Position numbers and translations under genes: made by a program. From Cladobotryum mycophilum (Eukaryota; Ascomycota; Sordariomycetes; Hypocreales; Hypocreaceae), in NCBI GenBank assembly GCA_036429605.1, contig JAVFKD010000004.1, positions 3,906,001 to 3,970,000 on the forward strand: 64,000 nt of DNA. Reading direction: 5' to 3'. Position 1 is the first letter of the stretch. Each line of letters opens with the position of its first letter. Below, in pieces: positions 49,144-62,980 of the stretch. The notes under the pieces were generated by a model that did not search any database, was not told where the DNA came from, and saw nothing but the letters and a program-made list of their open reading frames with translations.

Positions 49144-49967
49144 CGCGTATGCGTATGTATGTGTCACCTTTACTTTACTAAGCTTACGTGCCCTTTTTTA
49201 GGTTCTGTACATACACAACTCACATGTACGCCGACCTATACATATAGCACCGCTACCCTAGGGATGTGCACCCGCGTATTCACTTTGTAGTAGGTACCTC
49301 CTTACCTACATATGGTTGGTTGCTAAATTAAAAGAAAAGAAGAAGAAGGAAAACTGGTCGCATGAAAAGAATCCAATCCATCCATGGATGGCTCCCTCCC
49401 TCTTCTTCTTCTGCTTTGGGCAGTGGAAGAACAGGAGCAGAGTCGCTTCCATTGCTTACAGCATCCAATCCACTGAAAGCTTCCCCCTTCCTCGCTGTCA
49501 GAAGCCCGTCCAAGTTCCTTGCAGCACGCATCAGCAGCACGACCACCAGCCAAGACCACAAACCCATCACATTGGAAGTAGTAACTGGCTTGTATACTCT
49601 GTAGTAGACAGTTTTTGCCCGGTCTCATTACCAACTTCTTTGCTGCTGAGAACTTTGAGACGGTGACATTTCGTCCCCCTGAAATGGTTTAGCGTCATCG
49701 ATTTCTACCACTGATTGCCCTGCAAATATCCGATTCATAGCCCCTGGACCTGAACACAACAACCACCACAACCCTAAGACATCCCAACCCTTGTGACCGT
49801 CACAACCCTTTTTGACAGCGGCGCTGGTGGCCGGGCTGAGTTTGTCGCTTTCTTAACTGGACGGTCCGACGTGCATCGGCGAGCATCAACGGACTAGAGC
49901 ACGGACTGATTTACTCAAACAGTCATCGTCTGCGACAACACGTCTCCAAGACAGCTGATTCACGTCT

Positions 49968-49971
<4 letters not shown>

Positions 49972-50004
<33 letters not shown>
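49972..50004. repeat. (GA)16 repeat abutting TACGGAGTA
   Basis: About 33 nt of GA running directly into a perfect TACGGAGTA 9-mer (50005-50013). Confidence 0.9.
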
Positions 50005-50007
<3 letters not shown>

Positions 50008-52387
50008 GGAGTACTTTACCTGTATCCTTCGCTGCATCCCGTTTGTTACGGATCACTATCTCCGTAACGTCCGTCCAGCCTAGTTTTCACCTACTTGTAG
50101 ACGGTTCATCCAACAACCATGACAAGTCAGCCCCGTCAGCGATCCCATCCCAAGGCTCCGTTTTGCTGCGCCTACGCCTGCAACACAACCTATATTCGTA
50201 CCATGTACGCAAGACAGCGCAGCACATGATAGCACTGCACACCCCCTGAAACAGAGTAATACTGGCTGCCTACAGCGCTGTGCTTCCTCGTCCCTCTTTC
50301 CTCGTACAGAGGGTCAAAGGAGTCCACACAAAACATGGATTGTCGATCGATAGATGCATGGTTCGTCATCCTGTTTCTTCTGACTCGTCAGTTTATGCTT
50401 CAATTTATTAAAAGCATCTGGTTGTTTTCGATATGAACTGCATAATGACCACCCTCTAACCAATCATACAGCCATCGTCGGCCTTTTAATGCGGTCATTC
50501 ACCCTCGTCGCCTCACCTCATCCATACATCATACCTAACCGAGGCTGGTGATGCATCGAAGATGCTCCGTCCCCCCATCCCCCCTTGAACCCGCTCCGTA
50601 CTTGGTATTATCATTATTACATACTTGATTAGGATTGCCTTGCCTTCTAGGGCAGCTCCCATGCAACTTTCATCATTCGAGCGCTTACATCATGGACCTT
50701 GCTACCCTTCTTACCTCTTCCATCCGCTCCTTATCGCTTTCTCCATGCATCCATCATCCCACTGCCACTCCTCCACATTGATCGTCGTCTTTCTGACCCC
50801 GAGTTACCGGTAGACAGGTAACCTGTGGGTCCACTCACTCCTTGAAATCACATCTCATCAGCTGTGCCAAGTATGGGGGTTACCTGGGTGCTGGGGGAGC
50901 CACCAGTAAAAAGCAGTCTCATCAAAGCCCCCAGCTGTCGTCAACCTCAGTACGGCCGTCGATATGAGACAGGTCGACAACAGTGCGGGCGACGACATGT
51001 GATAGATCGTCCATGACCGATCACACAACTCTTTACGCCGATGTTCATGTTCATACGAACCTCATTAATGTTGACACATGGCCAAGCAAAATAAATAAAC
51101 AACAAACCATGAAATTGCGGTGCCAAGTTTTGGACTCCATGCCGACTTTCCCCTCTCGGACCTCCGGACATACTTGATGCAGAGGTTACATACCTGCACT
51201 GTCATGGCCGTACATAATATGCAATACATACATACGGCTAGCGACGTCTGAATGAATACGGGCCGTCATTCGGTGCAGATGGCCTTCCTGTGACTCGACC
51301 AATTCATCAATATTAGCATGTCATGATGCTGTCGAGCCCTCCACAGAGGCTTGTCAGAACTGGCCGTGATCGGCAAAATCATAATGGAATTGAGTATGAT
51401 CCCCCCTGGCTAAGTCTTCGATTCGTAAGTGGGTAATAATTGCGTACCTGGCTGGGAAGACTCAAACGAAACAAGCAACTTGTCCGATGCTTTTCTTTTT
51501 CCTTTTTACTTTCTTTTCGCCACCAGACAGATTGCTCTGATGCTAGTATGCGCGAATCCGCCCGCAAGCACCCTGGAGCCGTGTGCGGTACCTTTCGACT
51601 ACTGTCCCCCTTCCCGAGCCTCCATGCCGTTTGAGGCACTTGACAGCAAGAGACGCCCTTCACGATGGACACCCCGGTAGCAATCAAATTGTCCTGATGG
51701 TCAGCATCGCAATCGAACATCTCGTGACCGGATCGAGGAATTGCGGGGCGATATCTGAGTACGCAGCCCGTCCAAGCCGTCTTTAGCGGAAATAATCTTG
51801 TTTTCTTCATGCCCATCCATCCCTTCCGAAGAATATCGCTCTCCACCTGCGGGTGATGGAAGGGGTGGAGAGAAACAGGGCGAGAACAGGGCGCTGGCGG
51901 TGTCCTGGTGTATTGCAGAGAGCAAATTTACTACAGTGTCCAATAGATCTTGCTACTGGTCAACGCGCATTCTCGTGACAACAAGGCCGGCCTAGATATC
52001 CGAGAGGCATGCCTCGAAGGCTTGGCAACAAGTCGATAACCGACACTTTTCTCAGAACCCAATCGCCGACGCTGACCAGACCTGGGTATTTTGTTGGGCG
52101 GAATCTAGACCACCCCCAACACTGTCTGCATTCTTCACATCTTTACCGCCAAGCTTCAAATCTGTGAGGTGGACTATTTGATGAGAAAACAGCAAAACAA
52201 TTCACTATTGCCACCTAGTCAAATGGATGCCCGTCTTTAAAGTTCGATTCGGTACTCGTCCAACTGCGCGCTCCAATGCAGGGTCGAGACCGATACACTG
52301 GCACACCAAGTAAGCCACAATAACACGCTGTCTAGGAGACACGGCTCAGAGGCAACAAAGACTTTCACACCCAGCAAGCAGGCTGTC

Positions 52388-52402
52388 TTTTTTTTTTTTT
52401 TT
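52388..52402. repeat. T15 homopolymer
   Basis: Fifteen T followed by GG and a further T6. Confidence 0.85.
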
Positions 52403-55400
52403 GGTTTTTTGGCCTGTTCCAACACTGCCGAGGAGGAGAGCCGTGCTCGGCACACGGCAGCGCCTCCGCCCAGAGAGGCCGCGACAGTTCCAGACCCCCA
52501 AACATATGCGTAATCAATGTGAGGCACCAGCAGTTTTATAATTAAATATCGACAATCATCAGACTCAGATGCACCCAGAGCGTTCTCGGCGTCGTTCGAA
52601 TCTCACCCTTGTTTGGTCCGTTGGTTCCTGGATGAGGCTTCCAGCAAAGTTTCACCAATTCCTCTAGGGGGCAGCCACATGGCTTGATGCCCAGATGCCA
52701 TCGATGCGAATCCGCCGTTTCCGGCCGCCGGTCCTGGACGGGCCTCGGCGCCTGCAATTACACCGAGCAAGTGCGTGATCATGAAGCTGTCACGACTTGG
52801 CCCTAACCTTACTGTCCCCCACGATCTTACGTTTGAGCTTATCTGGGTAAGGTAACGCTTGAGGGGAAGTTGCAGTTCTGGCGTTGAGTCTCTCTTGCAA
52901 GTACCAAGATAAGATTTCAGCTGGTCCAGGGGTAAAACTTTGCTAAAAGTCATGCCATATTTACTTTCTTTCCATGGATCAAAATTCCTCTGCCCGCCTC
53001 TCCTCAACCCGGGGATGCCACGAGAGACTATCCAAGATTGATACGATACTTTACGGAATCCGTCATGGAGAGTTGTTTTCGGAGCGACTGCATCTTCACT
53101 CACGCACAGAAAGATGCAGAGACTGCACTCGACGCGGGCGGTAGGCGAGCCCGACGTCCCACAACGGGAACATGCCGAGCTACACCCCACAGGTCAGTCT
53201 AGCCTTTAGCTGAACTTTCCAGACCGTTTTTGAGTTTTCTGGGACCCTGAAAGGGTGTAAACTCTTCAAATTCGTGGCTCATGAAAGCGTGGCTGGATAC
53301 CCCCGATAAATGCGAACCAACACGATGAGATGGACAGAGAGGTCTAGAACGGGTAGCGCCAGGTATCAGACCACCCGCCTGATGACCCAGCCCCATGTTG
53401 AGAATGGCCCAGATCATGCATGGGCATCAACCCAAGGGGGGCACCAGCCCTGTGGAACCCAATCAACTAATTTTACTTGCCTTCAATTGCAGTCTTTGAG
53501 AGCATGGCAAGTTGTCAAGAGAATATTATGTAGGTGATTTGTCTCAGCTGATGGCTCGCACATGCATCATTTGCCCCGGCCTATGGTTGCGACACGTCCC
53601 CTTCTCAGGGTTCTGGAGAAGCATGAGTATTACATTGTCACCTCTTTGAGACTGATACAGGTTAATCGGGCTGGCTGACCTCGATATCAGGCCATCTTGA
53701 GGTTTCGGTAAGTCTCTCGGTCTCACACTCGGTTATTTGCATAGGCTTGTGGCGACCCTTAACCTCCGACTTAGGAGGAACAGAGGAAGAGAATCTGGAG
53801 ATTGGGTCTGGGCGTGTCTTGGCTACTTTTTTCTTCTTTCCTTTCGTATTGGGTTCTAGAAGAATTCCAAGCGCGCAAGCGGTGTTAGAGCCAAGGCACA
53901 AAACCCTTTCAAGCGTGGGTGTAGGCTGTGCTGTTTGACTCGCGTACACACAGCTTGGCAGTAGGAGGAGGGGTGCGTTCAGAAATAATACCAGGAACTG
54001 AACCGAACGCGCACGGCATCTTGTCTAACGGTTTTCACAACAGTTGGGCACTTTTACGGATGCGGTACCGTCCAGAGACTGTGAACGGTGAGTTGTCTTG
54101 TCGCAGCTCTTTTCAATCTCTCGCCCGCTTGTTCCGATGCATCCACGTGGTCGGCGGTATTTGCCTGTCCCAATTCATCCAAACGCCGCGGGTTCCGTCC
54201 GTCTTACACGACGCACATCCTTCGGGCACCATGCCTGGGGATGGCTATGCATTGGAGTTATCCGGAACGACTCCATCAATCCTTCTATATCCCTTTCACC
54301 GCATGCAAATGATCCTCGGCTTTTATCAGCCCTAGCGGACTTATCAGGGTTCACCCGAGAGCAACGGTCAAGCGACGAAGCGGTTCGTTCTCGGGAAGGA
54401 TTCTCCCAGTTTGGGTGTAACATGAACCTTGCCCAATGGTGATTACCGCAAGAGGTTGGGGCGAGTTCATGACTCCGCATCGTTGCCAAATCACCTGATT
54501 TATTGTTCCTGATAGTTTGGTGTGCATTCTCACGAGGTTGGCTGTTGCGATGGAGGATAAGGAATCTGCCGTTGGGCGCCGACCGTTTATCGACACGTCC
54601 TTTCCATAAGGGCCTTTTACCTTAGGGTTCACCAAATGGCGATCCATTGTCAGAGATTATTATCTGAGACGAACCGCTGCAATTGCCAGGGTTGTTTTCT
54701 GGAGCCGATTTAAGCGACAATATTCCCATACACAATTGGGAAAATGTCTCATCGTCAACTTCATGTCGCCTTAGCTGCCTACCCAAAGTAGGACTGGCGA
54801 GTTATCACAGTCGCATCCTTCCTCTTTGTCGGGGTAGTGCTATGACCCTGTCCACGGTAGCTTTACCGGGCTGTGACTCAGTCTTTGCAATGCCTGGGCG
54901 AGTCGAGCCTCTTCGGGACTCAAGCCATGTTGCTAGGGGATCTTTTCAATATCTGATATTGAGCCATACGGTTAGAAAGATATCAAGTTATGGAGTTCAC
55001 GCCCGACTTTTATCACGAGATATGCGGCATCAATTTTACGCTTATCTGGTGCTGAGGGGTGGCACACTCCGCTTGAGCATCTGCAAGCCACCAGGGTCTG
55101 CTTGACTTGATGTGAGAGAGTAAAGATGCTGATGGGTGCTGAGAAGTCATAGGAGACGTGCGTACGAGACTGGGTTATGTGAGTTATTGGAGTTTGACTG
55201 ACTCTACAGGCATCCCTACGCGAGAACGATGGCAAGACATGGCCAGAGAGTCTATCCTCTTCCTCAATCGTGACTGTCCGGGATTGAAACCGCGTCGCTG
55301 AGTTCGTGACCCCCAGTCACCCTCTGTGACTTGTGCTGGAACTAACTCAAGCGGGGCGCTACGGCGTGGATGAATGCTCACATGTTCTCACTCGACGAAG

Positions 55401-56845
55401 TGTTATTCGCCAGAAGGAACCAAGGTACTGCCTCTCCAGATTGGAGGATTCCCCTCACATATGTGTCCCTCCAGGAAGACCTGCCCTAATCTAGGGCATT
55501 GCGGTCGTGAAGTGGGCCTAACATGCAGTGGTTACCATGGCCTTCTGAAATATGTCTTGCGAGATTGGTAGTTGTAGTCTGTGATGTGCCTTTGGTGGTG
55601 ATGTGTATGTATGTGTCCAGTATTCGTCTGAAGCTGTGGTATATATGGATTCCCCCCGTCCCTCTAGACATTACCAGTGACTGAGTAGCAGTTTCAACTT
55701 CACCGTCAGCTGTATCAATGTAACTAAACACACAAGACAAAAAGTGCCAACCTCCAAAAAGACAGGGCACACCACACTGCAGCATATCGTTGGGCGGCAA
55801 AGCTGGTTCAGACAAGGCCGCAATGTTGAAGAGCTATTGCCTTGATGCGTAGAATTAGCTGGCTTGAAAACTAGAATGACTAGTCGGCCTTCTTCCATAT
55901 CATCACTGGTTAAAGCCGTCTTCGCCTCGTATGCCTCCATTGTCCCATGGCAATTGGGTTTGAATAATTTTTCTAAGCCTTGGTATTACATGCGGCCGGT
56001 ACATTGAGAATTAATCTAGGTTACACGGCCATTTCTTTCCATGTAGTACACCGGAAGATGAAACCATGTGTGAGGAAACACAGGAGATCTGTGACCTGCG
56101 TCGATGTTTGTTTGTTTCTTCTTCATAGAAAGGGGGAAAGATGTACAACGGGTCGGCGCAAAAGCTGTGAACCAGGTGATGATCCCGACGCATCTCTGGT
56201 TCTTGGGGACTCTGAGTTTCTACTCTGTTGTATGTTGTTTATGATGGGCGACCCGTATGAATAAAAGTATAGTAAATGTTAGTTGTCCAAGGAAAGGAAG
56301 TTATTTTGTGCTGTTGGATCTAGCGAAGAGTTAATACCGTGCTTAGAGTTTCGTAGTATTTACATAACAAACACTATTATTACTCTACCATGATGCTAAG
56401 AATGTAACAACAATACTAGAAAGAAATGATGTATAGGGTAGTGTTAAATACTGGTAAAATTTGGGGCATCGTGATGGTGCTCAGTTTAGGTGATCTAACA
56501 ATCTTTCTGCATCTTACATCTATCACATCAACTTTATAGAGCATCACACAATCATTATACCGAAGAAAAGGGAGCTTGATGATGCTATTTCAATTACTTC
56601 GTTCTACCCGTCGAACCATGTAGTAGATGACATTTGCATAACACATACCAGAATTGAACAAAAATTCATTAACCCGCCCTACCCCCTGGTCATCCCTTTC
56701 TTTCATGACTAAAAATTATCATCAATTCTTTCCCGGAAAACAACAAAAAGACAGTGGTATCTTGGTTTCACATCCATTCGTACGTCCCGTAAAACATGCT
56801 TTGAATTCTTCTCCTCCCGCTACTTTCTTATTTTTGATATATTCT

Positions 56846-59166
56846 CTAGGCCTTGCCCTCTGTGACCTGCTCCTGGTTCTCCTCGTGGTAGAGCTCGGGG
56901 CAAGGACCGACCTGGCGGTGCAAGACGTATCGCTTGGTCCACCAGGGCAGGACGTCAAAGAGCTGGTACTTGGCGTGCTGGCGAGTGGATACGGCAAAGA
57001 CGTAATCCAGCTCCTCCAGGGTCTTTTGCTTCGTCTCGGGGACGAAGAGGAAGATGAGCACCAGGGCGACAATGTTCAGGCCGGCATAGAAGCCAAAGGC
57101 GCCCGTGGCGGACATGGCGGCCAGCATTCGGGGGAAGGTCAGGGAGAGGACGGCGGCCCAGAAGTTGTTTGTGGCGACGGCCCAGGACATGCCGATCTCT
57201 CTGTGGGACAGGGGGAAGACCTCGGCCGAGTACATGAAGGGGACAGGACCCTCGCCGGGGGAGTAGAAGGCGGCGAAGAGGTAGACGAAGGTGGCGACGG
57301 CGGCGATTCGGGCGGTGCTGTTGACGATGTCAGGTTGAATCAGGTAGCAGAGACCAGCAGCTACATGAGTAGTTAGTAAGGAATATACATCCACAGGGGT
57401 AAAACAAGGAGAGACATACCCAAAAGAGTCCAGAACATGTTGGGGAATGTAAAGAGGAGCAGGGCACGACGTCCAAACGTGTCAATGGTGTAGACGGCGG
57501 GCCAGGCAAAGAGGAAGTTGATGAGACCGAAGCCGAAACTGGCCCACAGGGCAGTGTAGTCGGAGATGCCGCTGGACTTGAAGATGCTGCTACTGTAGAA
57601 GGCAATGATGTTGATTCCGCACATCTGCTGGGCAATCATGACGATGCCGGACGCCTGGGTGGCACGTCGGATGCGGGGGATGGTGAAGAGCTCGACGAAG
57701 CGGGTGAACATGTTGTTGGTGACCTTGAGGCCGGCCTCCCGGACGAGGACCTCCTCGTGCTCCAGGAGGCAGGAGATGTAGTACAGGTCCCTGGCGGCCT
57801 GCATGGGGGTGTTGCGCAGGCGGAGGAGGGATTTCCAGGCCTTGAGGTGCTTGCCCTTCTTGAGGTACCAGCGGGGGCTCTCGGGGCAGAAGTAGGTGCC
57901 GATGACGAGGGGCACAGCGGGGATGAAGGCCGACCCGAGCTGCAGGCGCCAGGCGATGTCTCCCGTCTTGCCGACGGCGAGGTTGGCGCACGTGCCGAGG
58001 AAGATGCCAAAGGCGGTCCAGACCTGCCACGACATGACGAGGCCGCCGCGGATGATGGCGGGGGCGTTCTCGGCGGAGAAGACGGGGACGGTGACCTCCT
58101 TGAGACCCATGCCGAGACCGAGGAGCATACTGGGATTTGGGAGAATTTTGTTAGCTGGTTTGTTTTGCGCGCACAGAACGGGTGAAAGGAAAATGTTACG
58201 ACGTACCGGCAAGCGAGAAGTTGATGCCAGGATTGGGAGACGGCCATGCCAAAGGGGGCGAGGAGGGAGAAGATGGCGGCGATGAAGATGGTGCCACGAC
58301 GGCCGATCAGGTCGTTGATGGGGTCAGAGATCCACCCGGCACTAACATTGAGTTGTGTTAGTTATTGTTGGTGAGAGATTACATGCAGTTTGTGTGAGCC
58401 CGGGAGGGAGAGGGGGGAACGTACAAGAGACAGATGGTAATGTAGGGCATGGAATTGATGAGGCCAATGATCCAGCTGTTCTTGGCGCAGAGGCCAGAGT
58501 TTGCGTCTGGTCCGCAAGAAGAGCCGGCGGTATCGGGGATGCCAAAGGCGTTGGGGAAGCTCAGGTTGGCGCCATTGGATCCAGTCTGTGTAGGTAAAAA
58601 AAAAAAAGGGGGTGGTTAGCAAAACGAAAAAATCAAGTATTACGGTGATGATCTGGGAGTTAATGGACTGACCTGATCCCAGCCTTGGATGGCGGCGGCG
58701 ATGGAGTTGAGGATGATGGTGTAGTAAAGAGGCCAGGGGTGCTTCCACCGATTCGTGACCTCCTCCCGGAGGGCATGCTTCTCGCTCTCGTCGAGCTCGT
58801 CAATGTTCTCGTAGTTGGCTGGGTTCTGGGCGACCAGCGCGCCCTTCCTGAGCAAGGGGAGGATGTCCTCCGGCAGGCCCTTTTCCCTCTGGAATGCGGC
58901 GACGTTCTGGAGGAGCGTCTCCTTGGGGATGCCCTTGAGCGGGTTGCGGATCTCGCCCTCGAGGTTGTCTGTCAACTCGGCTACCTTTTTGGCAGTCGCG
59001 TCGAGGTGAGAGGTGTGGTGGCTGTTTGTTTGGGTATACGTTGTAAGCAAATGGGTGTAATAATGCCGCCGGCTAGGTGTTTGGGGCTAGGGGATGGGAT
59101 GGGATAGGATAGGACTTACAGGCTCTCGTGCCTCTCCTCGGAGATGGCCTTGTCGTCTGAACTCAT
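56846..59166 (-). CDS. MFS sugar transporter
   Basis: Six exons: 59166-59120, 59021-58673, 58585-58425, 58341-58207, 58129-57420 and 57360-56846. The five introns are 98, 87, 83, 77 and 59 nt, all GT-AG. They sum to 638 residues with no frame error. The soluble N-terminus (about 110 residues) is followed by 12 predicted membrane spans. Family motifs are present: an IGRRG loop between TM2 and TM3, PESPRWYL (about 313-320) after TM6, FGRR after TM8, and VPETKQKTLEE (about 574) after TM12. These define the sugar porter family at the plasma membrane. A long N-terminal extension with an NP.NP..ltgip-like segment and a Cys-rich first outer loop (SSCGPDANSGLC) resemble fungal oligosaccharide/polyol-type porters more than simple hexose carriers. 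The substrate cannot be told from sequence. Codons are strongly C/G-ending, suggesting high expression. Confidence 0.92.
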
Positions 59167-62100
59167 GGCTGATTGCTCAAGCAACACACGGCCGAGTATA
59201 CAATCCGAATAAAAGGCTTGCTGTGTGATTCTTCAAGTTTAACCAGGAAGAATCGAAAGGGCTTGTTTGTTTCCTTGAGTAGGAGAGGGAAAAAAAAGGA
59301 AAGATGTAGACTTCGAGAAAAAATGATATCGGGGAGGATGATGGCTTCATATATGAATCGGCGTCCAGCCCGGGAAGGTTCAGGGTGCGGAGTCATGGTG
59401 CCACAACAAACACCAACACCAACCAACACACGCCCCCCCATGGAAGCTTTTCTCGCCAAAAGGAAAAACAAACAAACAAGGTACGCGCCCGCCCGCATGG
59501 GACAAGGGCCAAATCGGTCTTGTCATGCTATTGTAAAAGGCCCGCCTCAAGGTTCTAAGCAAGGCAAGAAAAAAAAAGAAAAAAGAATGTTTTAATGTAT
59601 GTCAGCCGAACCAACAAACCACCATGATGCTCTAAACCTTGTAAGCCGCACACATCAATGGCTTGGGGCCCTTTTTCTTAGGGTGTGCGGAGCTTAGAAG
59701 CCAAATCTGCGTGGCTTCGGTGTGGCCAATGCGGCACCAAAAAAGCTTGGGGAGGAGAGGAGGAAGGATATTATGGAAGGGGGGCAAAGGGGTTGGTACA
59801 ATGGAGGACATGGTTTTCAGCTGGACGAGGCCAGGTCCTACGAGATGAAATCTTAACAGTTGAATGATTACTCTCAAGGTAGACATTACGGCAGTTTTGG
59901 AGGTCGTGTCCGTGTTAGTCGGGCATCAAACGCTACCCCCTGTCAGTGCCCGCCCCCAAAGTACCGCTCGGGGCATTTTTGGGGGAGCGCCAGGGCCAGG
60001 GAGGAAGGGAAAGGCGCATTTGATGGCACATGATGGCGCACATGGGGGATGGGATGGGATGAGCGTCGAATCGAATTGGGGGGGAGAGATTTTTCTTGGC
60101 GTAGCCGGCTGGGGGAGCACCGATGGGGTTAGAAATTCCAGGCAGCAGAATAAAATAAATAAAGGATTGGAGGGCACTATGTGGCATGGCTTGGGTATTG
60201 GCAGGGGCAGGAGTTTCTTGGGGCATCCTTTGCCAAGTGAAGGGCTTGCGAGGCTTGCATCTTCTAGAAGCGAGGAGGGAGAGGGAAACGGAATCAAGGA
60301 ATGATGTGCATGTAAGTGATGAATGGCAAGTCATGTACAATGTGCGTTGTTAAGCAAAGTCAAGCAGCAGCTGAAGAAGAAACATCATCATCAACGTGGT
60401 ATCGTGGCATCAGCTCACTCGAAAGAAGAGAGACAAGACAAAGACGGGCGAGAGTCTCAGATGTTCCCGCTCCGCTTCCTTTCCCCATGCTGTCTGTTCC
60501 CATTCATCTCATCTCTCCATACTTTTCCCCCTCGTCTTCCCCATGCGGAGAAGAAGAAGAATGCTTGAACATCCTTTCCCTTCTCGTCTTGTCCAAGTGT
60601 TTCATCAATGCTAATTAAGTGGAACAACCCCATTGACACAGACAAAACTACTACTACGACGACAACCTAGTCGACGAACTAAAACCTTGAAAGCTTGGAC
60701 ACACACGCCCTGGTTGTTAATTGATGGGGCATGTTTAATCCCATCCAGGGTTCAAGACATGGAGACGCACAGCACCGGGAAGAGGGATAGAGGGAGAAGA
60801 AGAGAGAGAGAGAGAAAGGAAAATTGAGCACCATCACGCTGACAACAGGAAAACCCCAAGGTGTGGGTTTCATCCAAGTTCCAGCCCCAGCACAACCTTG
60901 GCGAAGGAGTCCATGCACCCAACATCCAACCCCATCCAACCCCATACAAAATCAGGCAACGATCTTCGGTGATGCATTGATTGGTCTCATGGGCGTCATT
61001 GATGATCCATCCCATGGAAACTACTGCTAGTATGTACTAACAAACTTTTGAATGGAGAGATGGAGGGAAGGGGGCAAAGCTTGTGGGGTAGAAAAGACAG
61101 AAGCCAGTGTTTTTTACCCTTCCAATTTACTCCACCCTTTTATTGGTATGTAAGTAGTAGTAAGAAACTAGAACCCCCATCATGTCCGTCCCATGCGGCT
61201 AAGAATTTGGAGGAGGAGGAAGAGGAGGAGAAAAACTTCTTCTTTTGCTACGCCGCTATATGCTAGTATAATTTTGCTCACTTTGCCATGTTCTTGTTTT
61301 GGGGGGGATGTAATGTGACCAGTTCGTCGCGCTTACAGCATGAGTTTATGAGTAGCCTACCTGTAGCTTGGAACCAAAATCTCTGGCGAATGGCGTGTTA
61401 TACAAGATTCAAACAAACATGGGTCAGGGGGATCTGGGCTTGCTTCATTCAAAAGTTGGTCCGCGGGCTTGGCCTTTTTTTTTTTCTATTTTTTTGTTGT
61501 CGTGGGCAAAACGGTCGGGATGGCCGATGCATCACCACCACATGTAGGGCGTAGGCGTAGGGTAGGTGTCAACACGAGTTATGTACTTGTAGTAATATTG
61601 TCACACACGCGGTTTGGAGAATAATGCCTGGACCTTTCAGCTTCGACGTCTCAATAAAGGTCCCCCCCCGGTTCCATGTTGGGGAAACCCTTTCTTCTTC
61701 TTCTTCTTCTTCTTCTTCTTCTTCTTCTTCTTTTCGTATGTTCCCTCTCTGCCGAGTTGCCGACGGCGTTGCATGGATCGGAGATGTTTGCACCAGAGCT
61801 ATAACACTTGTCCGATATTAATACGGTAGGCCCAAGACGTTGATGATGCCGAATTGAATCAGAAAATGGAATCTCATATAGTATTGAGAATATCCTCTCA
61901 TCTCATCTCATCTCCCTCGTCTCATCTCGTCCCGTCTCGTTTGCGGAAGAAACAGAGATATGCCCACACTCAAAGTCCGCATCCGACGACGTATTCGGCA
62001 ATCTCCTTTTGCCTCTTCGAGAACCCATTCAAAGAGTCAGTCAGTCAAGTCTGTCAGCCCCGTCTCCACTCAAACCACGTACTAGCATGAAAGGATCGTC

Positions 62101-62980
62101 ATGGGGTCTGCACCTTTAATTTTTTTATTCTTCTGCCTACAGATCCATGTTTGCCATGTGAAGAATAGAACGAACCAAAAAAACCGGTCTAGAATGTTTG
62201 TGCGTGTGGGAACCGATCCGAAGCTCGGATATGGATTATTATTCAAGGGGCCGGGTCAGATTCCCCATGTTGGAAAAAAAAACGGCCCAACGAAGCAGAA
62301 CAAACAGTGTCTCTGTCTCTCCGCCTCCCTCCCCCTCCCTCCCCCCACTGTTTGTTTCTGTTCCCAAGATTCAGGGAAAAGACACCAAATATAGAATAGA
62401 TGCATTCCCCTCCCCCTAGTGGATAAAAACCGGAGACTTTCAGGAACCAGGGTCTCTGCTCTCGCTGCTGTGCGTGCCGTGGCCTGAGCACCAGATGTCA
62501 GCATGTCAGGGCATCTTTGAATGCAACACAATGCCTACCCTATATCTATGCTGTGTGTTGTATAGGTACACACACACACACAAGGTAGTTGGTCGTATTG
62601 AATCAACATGACATTTACATGATTTTTTTTAGATTTTCTTGTTGCATTTATAGAAAATATCCAACTCTTCTTCTTCTTCTCCTCCTCCTTCTTCTCTCCT
62701 CATTCATCCTCGAGATGCCGAAAATAGGCCGGGCCATACCCAAAACATGACGAAAGCGGGAGATGCTCTCGTTAGTGTGTCGCGGGCAAAATTCGGATCC
62801 GGTTTGCTCGGCAAGCCAGTCTGACCCGCATTCAACGTCACCCTATGGCATCAGGAGGTTGCAGACGCCCATCAGTCTCACTCGCTGCCGCCGAGCCCAT
62901 CCCATACCCATCAACCTTGAAGAACCTGACCATCATCCCACCCCCAAAAAATACACATCTCCATCATCTTGAAAGGGGTC
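59167..62980. promoter_or_regulatory. 3.8-kb divergent intergenic region between transporter and Zn2Cys6 regulator
   Basis: No gene is supported. This long region is upstream of both flanking genes. It holds many G/C-run words of the SYGGGG kind, which in fungi can bind the carbon repressor CreA/Mig1, a plausible but unproven feature for a sugar transporter. GGGATGGGAT-type repeats (60046-60060), a TTC array (61692-61730) and TCTCA units (61896-61912) are also seen. Confidence 0.4.
61692..61730. repeat. (TTC)13 trinucleotide repeat
   Basis: 39 nt of perfect TTC. It is the reverse orientation of the GAA array at 36006-36038. Confidence 0.9.

Larger units (their letters stand above)
45955..56845. 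other. 11-kb gene-poor region
   Basis: No supportable gene is present. Frames of 150-195 codons (for example 52603-53190 and 51379-51846, both minus) lack motifs, introns and fungal-like composition. Repeats include a GTCAT array, GCAA units (47357-47375), a GT array (49125-49143), a GA array and a T15 run. From about 53000 the repeats thin out and the sequence looks like unstructured unique DNA. The right end is the 3' flank of the sugar transporter gene. Confidence 0.45.

Noticed and set aside
52603..53190. Open frame of 195 codons on the - strand
   Set aside because: No recognisable domain, no neighbouring exons and no start context. It could be an orphan gene but nothing positive supports it.
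53500..55600. Possible transposon remnant
   Set aside because: I found no terminal inverted repeats, target-site duplication or transposase/reverse-transcriptase motif. It is only a low-repeat unique stretch.
57757..58185. Long antisense frames opposite the transporter gene
   Set aside because: Shadows caused by high GC at third codon positions of the real gene.
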